A DNA stretch of 58,274 nucleotides from Bordetella parapertussis (GCA_945861275.1 CAMATZ010000038.1:1-58274); one strand, 5' to 3'; counted from the stretch's first letter, positions 44,653-54,245 are shown. The notes: a model not told the origin generated them from the letters alone. A program made the numbers and translations.

Positions 44653-45723
44653 TCAGCCGCTGGTTTCAGCCTTGAGCCGCCGCGCACGCACTCCCGCTGC
44701 CAGCCCATCAAACATGGCGCGCGTTTCATCCCAGCTGATACAGCCGTCGGTAATACTCACGCCGTACGCCAGCGCTTTTCCAGGTACCAAATCCTGCCGT
44801 CCCGCCTTGAGGTGACTTTCCGCCATGATGCCGAAGATGCGGCCGTCGCCGGCCTCGATCTGGCGCGCAACATCCTGCCCGACATCGATCTGTTTTTCCG
44901 GTTTCTTGCTGCTGTTGCCGTGACTGAAATCGATCATGATGCGCGCGGGGATGCCGGATTCGGCCAAGCCCTTGCCCGCGGCATCAACGTTCGCCGCGTC
45001 ATAATTGGGCGCCTGGCCACCGCGCAAAATGAGATGACAGTCCTCATTGCCGGTGGTGGACACTATCGCCGAACGCCCTTCCTTGGTCACCGACAGAAAG
45101 TGATGCGGCGCCTGCGCGGCGCGTATCGCGTCGATGGCGATTTTGATGTTGCCATCGGTGCCATTCTTGAAACCCACCGGGCACGACAAGCCGGAGGCGA
45201 GTTCGCGGTGTATCTGTGATTCCGTGGTGCGCGCGCCAATCGCGCCCCACGCCACCAAATCCGCGATGTACTGCGGCGTGATCATGTCGAGAAATTCACA
45301 CCCCACCGGCAGACCCGATGCATTCACCTCCAGCAAAAACTGGCGCGCCACACGCAGCCCTTCGTTGATGTTAAAGCTGCCGTCGAGCTTGGGGTCATTG
45401 ATCAAACCCTTCCAGCCCACGGTGGTACGGGGCTTTTCAAAATACACGCGCATCACGATCAGCAGATCGGCGCTCGCCTTATCCGCGTAATCCTTGAGCT
45501 TGCCGGCATATTCCTTGGCGGCCTTGACGTCGTGTATGGAACACGGCCCCACAATCGCCAGCAGCCGGTCATCCGCGCCGTGAATAATGCGATGGATAGC
45601 CAAACGCGTCTCGGCCACGGTCTTGGCGGCAGCTTCGCTAATGGCAAACTCGCCCAGCACTTGCGCGGGCGACACCAGTTCTTTGAGTTCCTTGATACGC
45701 AGATCGTCGGTTCGGTACGGCAT
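44653..45723 (-). CDS. aroG: 3-deoxy-7-phosphoheptulonate synthase, class I
   Basis: From the ATG at 45723 (MPYRTDDLRIKELKELVSP) the protein has 356 residues, the usual size. It is the first enzyme of the shikimate pathway, joining PEP and erythrose-4-phosphate. The PEP site is in LAIVGPCSIHD, and metal/substrate residues lie in PRTTVGWKGL, SHGNS and ESHLKAGRQD. The isozyme (AroF, G or H) and hence its feedback inhibitor cannot be assigned from sequence alone. Confidence 0.95.
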   Translation of the reverse strand: MPYRTDDLRIKELKELVSPAQVLGEFAISEAAAKTVAETRLAIHRIIHGADDRLLAIVGPCSIHDVKAAKEYAGKLKDYADKASADLLIVMRVYFEKPRTTVGWKGLINDPKLDGSFNINEGLRVARQFLLEVNASGLPVGCEFLDMITPQYIADLVAWGAIGARTTESQIHRELASGLSCPVGFKNGTDGNIKIAIDAIRAAQAPHHFLSVTKEGRSAIVSTTGNEDCHLILRGGQAPNYDAANVDAAGKGLAESGIPARIMIDFSHGNSSKKPEKQIDVGQDVARQIEAGDGRIFGIMAESHLKAGRQDLVPGKALAYGVSITDGCISWDETRAMFDGLAAGVRARRLKAETSG

Positions 45724-45765
45724 GGCAGTCTCAATATGCTGTAAAAACAAAGGATTATAGCCGAT

Positions 45766-46731
45766 TTACAGGCGAATTCCGGCCTCCAGCGCAACCTTCT
45801 TCCAGCGCGCGATATCACTTTTGATCATCGCGGCAAAGGCCGTCGGACTCATGCCCGCGGTCTCGGCGCCGATGCCCGACAGACGCTCCCTGATGTCCGG
45901 CATGGCGGAGAATTCCGTAAATGCCGCGTAGGGCTTGTCGATGATCGCCTGCGGCGTGCCGGTGGGCGCGAGCATGCCGTACCACAGCACCACGTCGTAG
46001 CCTTCCAGCCCCTGCTCCGCCAGCGTGGGAATTTCGGGCACTGCGTTGGAGCGCTTCGCAGCAGTGACGCCGAGCGCCTTCATGCGTCCGGCGCGCACGT
46101 GCGGCAGCATCGTCGGGATCGGCTCGAACACGAGATGAACGCGGCCCGACAACAGATCGGGCAGCGCCGGGCCGGTGCCCTTGTACGGCACGTGCGTCAT
46201 CTCGATGCCCGCCATGCGCTTGAACAGTTCTCCGGAAAAATGCGAGGTGCTGCCGGGGCCGGCGGAGGCGAAACTCAACTGCCCGGGCCGCTCCTTGGCG
46301 TATGCGATCAGCTCTTTCATGCTGGAAACCGGCAACGACGGTGTCACCGCCAGAAACGAGATGACTTTGACCGTGGTGGTGATCGGCGCAAAATCACGCA
46401 CCGGATCGTAGGGCAGTTTGGCGTATGCGGCGTAACTCACACAGAGCGTGGTATTGCCTTGCAGCAGCGTGTAGCCATCGGGGGCGGCTTTGGCCGCGAT
46501 GTCCGTGCCGATCGTTGTTCCCGTGCCGCCACGGTTGTCGAACACCCAGCTTTGTTGGAATTTCTCGCTGAATTTCTGGCCATAAGCACGGCCAATGATA
46601 TCGCCCGCGCCGCCCGCGGCGAACGGAAAAATCACGCGCACCGCTTTGTCCGGGTAATTCGTTTGCGCAGCCGCGCTTTGCGCGATCAGTAACGCCCATA
46701 GTGCAAGCATGGAACGCGATACTTGTTTCAT
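45766..46731 (-). CDS. Bug/TctC-type solute-binding protein
   Basis: From the ATG at 46731 (MKQVSRSMLALWALLIAQS), with GGAGG nine bases upstream, the protein has 321 residues and a signal peptide. The family core is PDKAVRVIFPFAAGGAGDII, with later ARPG-like and DVVLWYGMLAPTGTP segments. These periplasmic proteins capture carboxylates, often for TctAB transporters. No TctAB genes lie in the window, so it is an orphan copy. Confidence 0.92.
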   Translation of the reverse strand: MKQVSRSMLALWALLIAQSAAAQTNYPDKAVRVIFPFAAGGAGDIIGRAYGQKFSEKFQQSWVFDNRGGTGTTIGTDIAAKAAPDGYTLLQGNTTLCVSYAAYAKLPYDPVRDFAPITTTVKVISFLAVTPSLPVSSMKELIAYAKERPGQLSFASAGPGSTSHFSGELFKRMAGIEMTHVPYKGTGPALPDLLSGRVHLVFEPIPTMLPHVRAGRMKALGVTAAKRSNAVPEIPTLAEQGLEGYDVVLWYGMLAPTGTPQAIIDKPYAAFTEFSAMPDIRERLSGIGAETAGMSPTAFAAMIKSDIARWKKVALEAGIRL

Positions 46732-46822
46732 TTTTCTCTCCTCCATGTTGCGGCGTTTCGGAGCACCAACGATCCGGATTCTATCCGTCATAGGCATCCG
46801 TTGCCCGAAAACTTTTCTCACT

Positions 46823-46902
46823 GTCGCTCCCGCGCAGGCGGGAACCCATACGATGGTGCAACTGGCAAAAGAGTTATGGGTTCCCGCCTGCGCGGGAACG
46901 AC
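46823..46902. repeat. Inverted repeat, 28-base arms
   Basis: The arms (46823-46850 and 46875-46902) contain CCCGCGCAGGCGGGAACCCA and its complement, with one mismatch. The sequence is a widespread dispersed repeat. It lies between the Bug gene and the acyl-CoA synthetase gene and can form a strong hairpin. Confidence 0.85.
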
Positions 46903-46954
46903 AAGGTTGGGTCACTACTCACGGTAAGATTGCATCGTCCAAAATTATTAACCG

Positions 46955-49114
46955 CTACACTTTTGCACGAACAATCAATGCATCCAGCACACGCGCGCCC
47001 GCACCGCTTTCGTAAACCATCAGCGGATTGATATCCATTTCCGCGACACTGTCACGGAAATCATGCGCAAACCACGACAAGCGCACGATCGCATCCACCA
47101 CCGCCTCACGATCGCGCGCCGACATGCCTCGCACACCCGCTAACAGCTTCACACCGCGCAGTTCATCCAGCATCTCGTTTGCCTGTGTTGGCGTTACCGG
47201 CGCTACGCGATAAGCAACGTCTTTCAGCACCTCGACAAATATGCCACCCAGTCCCACCGCAACCATAGGTCCGAACACCGGATCACGTATCACGCCGAGC
47301 ATCATTTCCACACCCGGGCGCGCCATCTCCTGCACCAGCACGCCGTTGATTTTGGCCTGCGGCGCGTACTGCTTCGCCGATTTGACGATGGCCGCATAGG
47401 ATTCGGTGATCGCCGCAACGCCTTCGACACCGAGGCGCACGCCACCGGCTTCAGTTTTATGCGCGATGTCGGGCGAATCGATTTTCAGCGCTACCTTGCC
47501 GCCGATTTTGGCGGCGAGGCTTAGCGCCTCGTCCGCGTTTTGCGCCAGCGCTTCCTGCGTCACCGGCAAGCCGTAACCGGCGAGTACTTGCTTCGCTTCG
47601 CGTTCGGTGATTTTTTCGCCCAGCCCTTGCAGGCGCTGCGCGGCGGCTGCAGGGTCAATGCCCGCGGGCCGCACCGGCGTCAGCACACCCGAGCGGCGCG
47701 CGCGCACATAGTCGCCGAAATCAACCGCCGCACGTATTGCGCGCGCACACGGCGTCGCGTCGCGGTAGACGACAACGCCGGCACTGATCAAATCCCGCGC
47801 CTTGAAGTCCTTGTCGTCCGTACATCCGCCCACCCACAGCATGGCCGTCTGCTTGCCGCATTGCTGCATAATCTCAACCGTCTGCAGCAGATTCTTTTTC
47901 GTCGGCGAAGGCACGATCGGAATCATCACATCCACGCCGGGGTCGGCGGTAATTGTCATCAGTGCCTTGCGATAAAATTCCTGGTTACCGGTGGCGGCCG
48001 AGGTGAGATCGGTAGGATTGCCCACCTTGCCGTAGCCCGGCATCAATTTGCCCAGCGCTTCCTGCGTCTCTGCGCTAAATGATTTCCATTGCAAACCGAA
48101 ACTGGCGCCGGCATCGGCCACGTTCACGATATTGCCGCCGGTGGGCGCTATCGCCGCCAGGCCGCGCCCCGTCGGCCAGCGCCGATGACGCAAAAATACC
48201 GCTGTCTCATACAGTTCGTTGCACTCGTTCACTTTTATCAAACCATACTGCCGGCACACCGCGTTGATGATGTCGTTGTCGCCGGCAATGGTGCCGGTGT
48301 GTGACGCCGCGGCACGGCTGCCAGCTTCGGTGGCGCCGATTTTCAGTATCACCAGCGGCTTTTCCAGTTCCGCCGCATCTTGCGCCAGGCGGCGGAATTT
48401 TTCCCCGCTCTTGATGCCTTCAATCGCCAGCAGCACCACATTCGTCGTTTCCGAATACAGCATGAAGCGCGCGAAATCCAGCGTGTCGATGTCGGCCTCG
48501 TTGCCGCAACTCGCTTCATAGCTGATGCCGAGGCCGTGTTCCATCGCGCGCCACATCACATTGATCTGGCCGAGCCCGCCGCTGTGGCTCACCACGCCGA
48601 TGTCACCCGGCGCTGCATATTGCCCTCTGACCGCAGCGGTAGAGGTCATCGCAAAGCGATCGATGAAATTCACCACGCCGTTGCAGTTGGGCCCCATAAA
48701 ACGTATGCCGGATGTACGCCCGAATTCGATCAAGCGTTGTTGAAGTTCACGTCCCTCCGGCGTGCCGCTCTCGGCAAAGCCGCCGCTGAATACGGTGGCA
48801 AAACGCACGCCGATAGCCGCGCAATCTGCCAGCACATCAAATACGCGTTCGCTGGCTACCACGATGCCCACATGGTCCGGCGTTTCCGGCAGATCCTTGA
48901 TGCCCGGATAGCAGGTGAGGCCGTTTATCGCCTTGAGTCGCGGATTCACCGGATAAATATTTCCGCTGTAGCCGAAGCCGGTCATCTGCTGGAACACGCG
49001 CCCGCCAAACGATGTGGGGTGATCCGTTGCGCCTACCAGCGCAACGCTGCGCGGACCCATCAGCGGGGAAATATCCAGCAGTTCTTTTGCTAAAGCCGTC
49101 GCAGCCATTACCAT
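46955..49114 (-). CDS. ADP-forming acyl-CoA synthetase family protein
   Basis: The protein has 719 residues. A CoA-binding domain (SVALVGATDHPTSFGG), ligase-CoA domains and a C-terminal ATP-grasp domain (about 500-719) are fused. The phosphohistidine is probably in AASHTGTIAG near residue 268. The enzyme would interconvert an acyl-CoA, ADP and phosphate with the free acid and ATP. The ATP-grasp segments ALKIDSPDIAHKTEAGGVRL and MARPGVEMMLG are present. It is followed upstream by MaoC genes, which suggests use in acid or aromatic-compound breakdown. ATG at 49108 is an alternative start. Confidence 0.88.
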   Translation of the reverse strand: MVMAATALAKELLDISPLMGPRSVALVGATDHPTSFGGRVFQQMTGFGYSGNIYPVNPRLKAINGLTCYPGIKDLPETPDHVGIVVASERVFDVLADCAAIGVRFATVFSGGFAESGTPEGRELQQRLIEFGRTSGIRFMGPNCNGVVNFIDRFAMTSTAAVRGQYAAPGDIGVVSHSGGLGQINVMWRAMEHGLGISYEASCGNEADIDTLDFARFMLYSETTNVVLLAIEGIKSGEKFRRLAQDAAELEKPLVILKIGATEAGSRAAASHTGTIAGDNDIINAVCRQYGLIKVNECNELYETAVFLRHRRWPTGRGLAAIAPTGGNIVNVADAGASFGLQWKSFSAETQEALGKLMPGYGKVGNPTDLTSAATGNQEFYRKALMTITADPGVDVMIPIVPSPTKKNLLQTVEIMQQCGKQTAMLWVGGCTDDKDFKARDLISAGVVVYRDATPCARAIRAAVDFGDYVRARRSGVLTPVRPAGIDPAAAAQRLQGLGEKITEREAKQVLAGYGLPVTQEALAQNADEALSLAAKIGGKVALKIDSPDIAHKTEAGGVRLGVEGVAAITESYAAIVKSAKQYAPQAKINGVLVQEMARPGVEMMLGVIRDPVFGPMVAVGLGGIFVEVLKDVAYRVAPVTPTQANEMLDELRGVKLLAGVRGMSARDREAVVDAIVRLSWFAHDFRDSVAEMDINPLMVYESGAGARVLDALIVRAKV

Positions 49115-49141
49115 AAATTATTCGCCTTGAATCATTGCCAT

Positions 49142-49576
49142 TTAGTGCGTATCAGCCCGCACATCATCCGCAAACCCGCTCGCCGACCCCACCAACGTTT
49201 TCGCGCCATCCTGATTCTCACACCAGCATTCGACAGTCACGTGCGGCCTGCCGCCGATGTTTTCTGTGCTTTTGATCACCGCGCGCGCCGTCAGTGTTTC
49301 CCCGACGATGACGGGCTTGATGAACGAAGCGGATATCCTGCCGCCTTTGACGAATCCCGTGCCCAGCCAGCGCACCATCATTTGCGACACGTACGCGGTG
49401 GACATCAGCGCCTGCGCCAGTGGCGCGGGAAACCCTTTTTGCCTGGCCCACTCCACATCGGTATGTATGGACTTGGGCCGCACGCCGGAATAGCAGTCAA
49501 TCTGCCGTTGTGAAATGGATTTTCGCAGCGGCGGCAGTTCCGTGCCGGGTTTGAATAGATCAGCGGTTTTTGGCAT
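49142..49576 (-). CDS. MaoC-like hotdog-fold protein
   Basis: I start at the ATG at 49576 (MPKTADLFKPGTELPP), nine bases after AGGAG. An ATG at 49582 is too near the same site. The protein has 144 residues. The core (DCYSGVRPKSIHTDVEWARQ, then PAPLAQALMSTAYVSQM) resembles the MaoC dehydratase/hydratase-like hotdog fold, with the HTD region replacing the usual HxD. It overlaps the neighbouring hotdog gene and probably forms a heterodimer with it. Confidence 0.82.
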   Translation of the reverse strand: MPKTADLFKPGTELPPLRKSISQRQIDCYSGVRPKSIHTDVEWARQKGFPAPLAQALMSTAYVSQMMVRWLGTGFVKGGRISASFIKPVIVGETLTARAVIKSTENIGGRPHVTVECWCENQDGAKTLVGSASGFADDVRADTH

Positions 49577-50021
49577 GAACATGCACTCCTGATTTCGGAA
49601 ACAGCATCTGGGTGAACTGGCCGCGCGTGAGCACCGTGCCCGATTCCTCGTCACGCGTGACGAACTCGGTGACCATGTAATGGCGGCCGCGCTTTTCGTA
49701 TTTGTCGATCACCTTGCCGCGCGTGCGCACGCGCATGCCCACACGAAACGGCTCCACGAATTCGTACTGCATTTTCGCGTGCAAGCCGGCGGGAACGATG
49801 TATTTGCCGTGTCGCATCAGCAGCGCCTGATTGCCCATCAGCACCGGATGCGCAATTTTGCCGCCATAGGGGGAAGGCGCATCCTCGAAATACCACGGGT
49901 CGTGATCGTCCACCGCGAACGCGAACGTTTCAACGTCTTCGGGCTTGATCAGGAAATCATCGGACATGAATTCCTCGCCCACCGTCACCGCCTCATAATT
50001 AATTTCTTTAAATTCAATCAC
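49560..50021 (-). CDS. MaoC-like hotdog-fold protein
   Basis: The protein has 153 residues. The segments VGEEFMSDDFLIKPEDVETF, DDHDPWYFEDAP and KIAHPVLMGNQAL are typical of FAS1-like dehydratase/MaoC N-terminal hotdog domains. It overlaps the partner gene by 17 bases and starts 15 bases after the MmgE/PrpD gene. The pair is probably an enoyl-CoA hydratase of split type. Confidence 0.82.
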   Translation of the reverse strand: MIEFKEINYEAVTVGEEFMSDDFLIKPEDVETFAFAVDDHDPWYFEDAPSPYGGKIAHPVLMGNQALLMRHGKYIVPAGLHAKMQYEFVEPFRVGMRVRTRGKVIDKYEKRGRHYMVTEFVTRDEESGTVLTRGQFTQMLFPKSGVHVHAKNR

Positions 50022-50036
50022 TTACATACTCCTTAC

Positions 50037-51410
50037 CTAAGCGGAAAGTTTCCTGATCACATCCGTCACATCAGCCACATGTTCGAGCTGCCCCAGGCTA
50101 TCGAGCACGCTCGCGCGCTGTGTCTGGTCAAGCCGTGCCGCCGTCAACTCATGGAATTTGGCAACCACATCCGCGTCGCTTAGCGGATTTTTTGCATGCC
50201 CCCGCGGATATAAAACTTCCGCACTATGCGCTTGACCCGCGCGGGTGCGCAGGCTCACACGCGCGGGTGCAGCCTCCGGGTAGAGCGCGGTCAAACGCGC
50301 GTCGCTGCGCACTTTGACTTTGGCCATCAGGGCGGCCACCGCGGGATCGGCCAGCCGCGCGGCTGAAAACGACGCATCCGTCACCGCACCGTCGAGCAGC
50401 GCCATCGCCACCACATAGGGCATGCTGTGATCGGCCGTTTCACGCGTGGCGGGCGCCCAGCGCGTGGCATCGGCGCCCATCATCATGAACGCGGCCTCGT
50501 AGCCGTCCACAACAATCTCCTCGATATCGTTCGCAGCGACCTGTTTGCGCAATTCCAGCGCGGCGAATACCGCCGATTGCCCGTGATAACAAATCGGCAA
50601 ACACTTCAAATGCGTGTGCGTGAGCAAATGCGATTCCATTGGCAGCGGCCACTCGTGATGCCCGATTACTTCCCACAACCCCCCGTTACCCTCAAACACC
50701 GCTGTCGGCCCGGTGAATCCATCCTGCGCCAGCAGCGCAGCGAACACCGCGTTGCGCGAGGCATTCGCCCCCGCGCAGCCCTTCCAGTTCGACAACTGCC
50801 CGCGACGCGCCTGCGCCAGCGACATATTGGGCGCCAGCGCCATCGCGATGGCATTCGCGGTTTGGTCACGCGAGAGCCTGAGCAGCTTGCCCGCACCCAA
50901 CACACAACCCAGCACACCATACACCGGCTGATCCCATCCCTTGGCATTGACATCAATCGCATCGCAGAAACTGCAATACACATCGTACGCGAGCGTGATG
51001 GCGTTGATCACGGCTTTGCCATCGGCGCGCACGCTTTCCGCCACCGCAAGTATGCCGGAGATCATGTCGCTGGGATGACCGCGGCTTTTGCCCAGATAGG
51101 TGTCGCTGATATCCAGCAGGCGCACCATCACGCCGTTGGCGAACGCAGCGGTTTCAGGCGTGGTTTTGATGGCGCTGCCCCAAACCGTTGCCGCGCTGTC
51201 ATGGTCCGTGCGGCTACGCGCCGCCACCTTGCGTGCCAGCACGCTGGTGGGGTTGTCGTACGCACCCAGGGCGCTGCCAAAAGCGTCGATCACCCTCAGC
51301 TTGCACGCGTGCACCACATCCGGCGACAGTGCTTCATACGACGCCCGCTGCGCAAAGCTGACCAGCGCCTCGGTTGTTTTATCCCACGTAGCAGCAGCGG
51401 CTTGATCCAA
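50037..51410 (-). CDS. MmgE/PrpD family protein
   Basis: The protein has 457 residues, normal for the family, whose known members include 2-methylcitrate dehydratase and cis-aconitate decarboxylase. Segments such as RLLDISDTYLGKSRGHPSDM, ALAPNMSLAQARRGQLSNWK and TLKCLPICYHGQSA fit. It sits upstream of the MaoC pair and acyl-CoA synthetase on the same strand, as a catabolic operon. The substrate is unknown. Confidence 0.88.
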   Translation of the reverse strand: MDQAAAATWDKTTEALVSFAQRASYEALSPDVVHACKLRVIDAFGSALGAYDNPTSVLARKVAARSRTDHDSAATVWGSAIKTTPETAAFANGVMVRLLDISDTYLGKSRGHPSDMISGILAVAESVRADGKAVINAITLAYDVYCSFCDAIDVNAKGWDQPVYGVLGCVLGAGKLLRLSRDQTANAIAMALAPNMSLAQARRGQLSNWKGCAGANASRNAVFAALLAQDGFTGPTAVFEGNGGLWEVIGHHEWPLPMESHLLTHTHLKCLPICYHGQSAVFAALELRKQVAANDIEEIVVDGYEAAFMMMGADATRWAPATRETADHSMPYVVAMALLDGAVTDASFSAARLADPAVAALMAKVKVRSDARLTALYPEAAPARVSLRTRAGQAHSAEVLYPRGHAKNPLSDADVVAKFHELTAARLDQTQRASVLDSLGQLEHVADVTDVIRKLSA

Positions 51411-51519
51411 GATATTTCTCCTGTTTTTACCAGCACATTACATCACGCGCCGCCTGCATTTGCCACAGGGCACCACGTAATATGAACTGCGAACAAACAA
51501 AAATTTGTGCGAAAATTGT

Positions 51520-51549
51520 CGCCACACTCTACCAATGGGCGTGTGGCAA
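51520..51549. promoter_or_regulatory. Inverted repeat in divergent region
   Basis: GCCACAC and GTGTGGC arms flank a 13-base spacer about midway between two divergent genes. It could bind a regulator of the hydrolase or the MmgE operon. No repeat of it was noticed elsewhere. Confidence 0.3.
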
Positions 51550-51604
51550 CCCAGTCAGAGTGCCAGTAACTTTTATTTAATAACAACTGGTTACGAGGTA
51601 ATTC

Positions 51605-52516
51605 GTGTCTGACCCCATTTTTAAGAGACGCAGATTTCTGGAGACAACAGCGATGGTGAGTACTGCTCTGATAATGGGTTCGGCGAACGCCGCGCCCGAG
51701 CCGGTGTGGGTTCCGGTGCCGATCCCGCCTCAGGTGCTGGTGCAGGAAGGCATGGTCGATGTCGACGGTTCACGGCTGTGGTATTGGGATACCGGCGGCC
51801 CCGGCCACCCGGTAATCCTGCTGCACGCCGGCACACAGAGCGCAGCGGGATGGGTCTATCAGCAGCCCGTCCTGGCCAAAGCGGGATACCGGGTCATCGC
51901 CTATTCCCGGCGTAGCTATTACCGCTCGGATGCTGGCGACCCTGCGGACCCGGGAGTCGGGTCGGACGATCTGCACCACCTGATCCAGCATCTGAAGCTA
52001 GGCACCGTGGATCTGGTGGCAGCCGCACAAGGCGGATTCTTCGCGCTGGACTACGTACTCGCCTATCCCGCCAAAGTGCGCAGCCTCGCCATCGTGTCCT
52101 CCCTGATGGGAATAAGGGACGCTGACTATGTCGCAGTGAACACCCGACTGCGGCCCAAGTTCTTCGCAACGCTGCCGCACGACTTCCAGGAATTGTCGCC
52201 CTCCTACCGCGCCGGGAATCCGCAAGGTCTGGCCGCATGGAACGAGTTGGACAAGCAGGCGATCCCGGGCACACGCATCACGCCCAGGATGAAGCAGCCA
52301 TTGACCTGGGCGCGGCTGGAGTCGATCAAACACCCAACCTTGCTGATGACAGGCGATTCGGATCTCTATACGCCGCCATCGTTGTTGCGCATGCAGGCGC
52401 AACACATGCCGCATGCCGAGGTGCATATTGTGCGCGAAGCGGGCCACAGTCCGTACTGGGAGCAGCCGGTGATATTCAATCAAATCCTGCTGGCGTTTCT
52501 GGCCAGGCAAAAGTAG
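51605..52516 (+). CDS. Tat-exported alpha/beta-hydrolase-like protein without nucleophilic serine
   Basis: The protein has 303 residues from a GTG at 51605 with GAGG six bases upstream. The N-terminus (FKRRRFLETTAMVSTALIMG) is a twin-arginine signal. The fold has the oxyanion segment LLHAGTQSAAGW, acid MTGDSDLYTPP and histidine EAGHSPYW. The nucleophile elbow reads LVAAAQGGFFALDY, whereas the family has GHSMGG: the serine is replaced by alanine. Catalysis of the usual kind is therefore doubtful. It may be a binding or scaffold protein, or use another mechanism. Confidence 0.85.
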   Translation: MSDPIFKRRRFLETTAMVSTALIMGSANAAPEPVWVPVPIPPQVLVQEGMVDVDGSRLWYWDTGGPGHPVILLHAGTQSAAGWVYQQPVLAKAGYRVIAYSRRSYYRSDAGDPADPGVGSDDLHHLIQHLKLGTVDLVAAAQGGFFALDYVLAYPAKVRSLAIVSSLMGIRDADYVAVNTRLRPKFFATLPHDFQELSPSYRAGNPQGLAAWNELDKQAIPGTRITPRMKQPLTWARLESIKHPTLLMTGDSDLYTPPSLLRMQAQHMPHAEVHIVREAGHSPYWEQPVIFNQILLAFLARQK

Positions 52517-52520
52517 TACA

Positions 52521-52611
52521 CGTAGGGTGGGCACGCACTTTGTGCCCACGCGGTACAGTGAATTCAAGTTCGCCGGCGTGGGCAAAACAAAGAACGTTTT
52601 GCCCACCCTAC
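52521..52611. repeat. Inverted dispersed repeat
   Basis: Arms beginning CGTAGGGTGGGCACGC and ending GCCCACCCTAC lie between two convergent genes. This GTAGGGTGGGC unit is a familiar dispersed repeat. Confidence 0.7.
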
Positions 52612-52642
52612 AAAATAATTTTACCCGCTCGCTTATCCTGCG

Positions 52643-53257
52643 TCAGGCGTCGATAAAACTGGATTTCTGCACCGACTCGCGCTGCTGAAACTGCTGCATC
52701 CATGCCTCGCCGCGCGGATGTCCTGTGCGCCAGCCCATATCCGTAAAACGAAAATCCAGATAGGCGAGCGCGGCGCCGATGCCTATATGTCCGATATCAA
52801 ACGGACCGCGCGAAAGTGCATCGGCATCGGCTTCGATCACCTCGAGCGCATTGCGTGTCTTGAGCGCAAAGGTTGCCAGCCATTCGGGCGTCTGCCGGGC
52901 AGCGGGCTTGCTGATCTCCGAGCGCCATAGCAGCAGCGTATCCAGCATGCCGTTGCCCAGCGCGTGCCGCCGCAGCGCCGTCCAGCGCGCCTCGCCTCGC
53001 GGCGGGAACAACAGCGCACCCGCATGCAGGCTGTCGAGATACTCGCAGATCACCACCGAGTCATAGAGCACGCGGCCGTCATCCAGCATCAATGTGGGGA
53101 TTTTGCCCAACGGGTTGTCTCGCATGACTTCCAGGTTGGGGCTGGATAGCGATACCACCGAGTGGATGCGTTCGATGGAGTCAGCCAAGCCCAATTCATA
53201 GGCGCAGATCATGACCTTGCGCACATACGGCGAGCGCGATGACCAGTGCAGTTTCAT
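52643..53257 (-). CDS. Glutathione S-transferase
   Basis: The protein has 204 residues. The thioredoxin-like N-terminus has the catalytic segment SRSPYVRKVMIC (Ser near 8) and the cis-Pro/glutathione segment GKIPTLMLDDGRVLYDS. The helical C-terminal domain contains FDIGHIGIGAALAYLDFR. It probably conjugates glutathione to electrophiles or acts as an isomerase. It lies four bases from the Bug gene, so it may be co-transcribed. Confidence 0.92.
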   Translation of the reverse strand: MKLHWSSRSPYVRKVMICAYELGLADSIERIHSVVSLSSPNLEVMRDNPLGKIPTLMLDDGRVLYDSVVICEYLDSLHAGALLFPPRGEARWTALRRHALGNGMLDTLLLWRSEISKPAARQTPEWLATFALKTRNALEVIEADADALSRGPFDIGHIGIGAALAYLDFRFTDMGWRTGHPRGEAWMQQFQQRESVQKSSFIDA

Positions 53258-53261
53258 GGTG

Positions 53262-54245
53262 TCATTCCAGCTTGAGATTGATCTTGCGGATCAGGTCGCC
53301 CCACTTCTTGCCTTCCGCCGCCCTGAATGCCTGAAAATCCTCGACCGTGCTGCCGACCGGGACAGTGCCGATCGCGCTCAGCAGCCCCTGTGTCTCCGGG
53401 GCGCGCAGTGTAGCGACCCACAGCCGGTTCATGCGCTGGATCACTTCGGGTGGGGTTGCGGCGGGCACGGCAGCGCCGTACCAACTGTCCGAGCGCACGC
53501 TGGGATAGCCCGCCTCGGTGGTGGTCGGCACCGACGGCAATTGCTTGACGCGCTCACCGCTGGTCACCGCCAGCGCCCGCACCTTGCCCGATGGCAGGTA
53601 AGCAATGACTGCCGGCACATCGAGTAGTGCCACCTCGATATGGCCGCCGATCAGATCAATGATGGCCGGCCCGCCACCCTTGTACTGCACGTTGTTCATC
53701 TTGATCCCCGCAGAAAGCTTGAACAACTCGGTGCCCAGATGTATGAGGCCGCCGAGACTGATGACGGATGCATTCAACTGACCGGGCCGCTGCGCCGCAA
53801 GCTGCGCGAGGCCGCGAAGATCTTTTACCGGCAGCGACGGATGCACCACGAAAATCTGCGGCACCGACACGGCTTGTGTGACCAGCGCGAGGTCGCGATC
53901 CGGATCGACCAGCGGCTTGGCGTAAAGATACTTGGTAAACGAGAGCGCAGCCCCGGCTGAGAACCAACTGATGTGACCATCGGGAGCTGACTTTGCAACG
54001 TACTCGCCGGCAAGAAAGCCGTTCGCACCGGAGCGGTTCTCGATGATGACGATCTGGCCGCCGAGATCGGTCATCTTCTTGCCGATGATGCGCGCCATGG
54101 TGTCGGCGGGGCCGCCCGCGGGGAACCCGACCACTATGCGCACGGCTTTCGTCGGGTAGTTCTGCGAAAAGACTTGCGCGCACCACAACGGCAATAACAA
54201 TCCGGCCAGCAGCATCGCGGCCCTTGCTCCAGCAATCTTCATCAT
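53262..54245 (-). CDS. Bug/TctC-type solute-binding protein
   Basis: I start at the ATG at 54245, eight bases after AGGAG; ATGs at 54251 and 54242 fit less well. The protein has 327 residues with a signal peptide (LLAGLLLPLWCAQVFSQ). The family core is PTKAVRIVVGFPAGGPADTM, with DSWYGAAVPAATPPEVIQRM later. It is divergent from the hydrolase at 54351 and shares its promoter region. Confidence 0.92.
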   Translation of the reverse strand: MMKIAGARAAMLLAGLLLPLWCAQVFSQNYPTKAVRIVVGFPAGGPADTMARIIGKKMTDLGGQIVIIENRSGANGFLAGEYVAKSAPDGHISWFSAGAALSFTKYLYAKPLVDPDRDLALVTQAVSVPQIFVVHPSLPVKDLRGLAQLAAQRPGQLNASVISLGGLIHLGTELFKLSAGIKMNNVQYKGGGPAIIDLIGGHIEVALLDVPAVIAYLPSGKVRALAVTSGERVKQLPSVPTTTEAGYPSVRSDSWYGAAVPAATPPEVIQRMNRLWVATLRAPETQGLLSAIGTVPVGSTVEDFQAFRAAEGKKWGDLIRKINLKLE

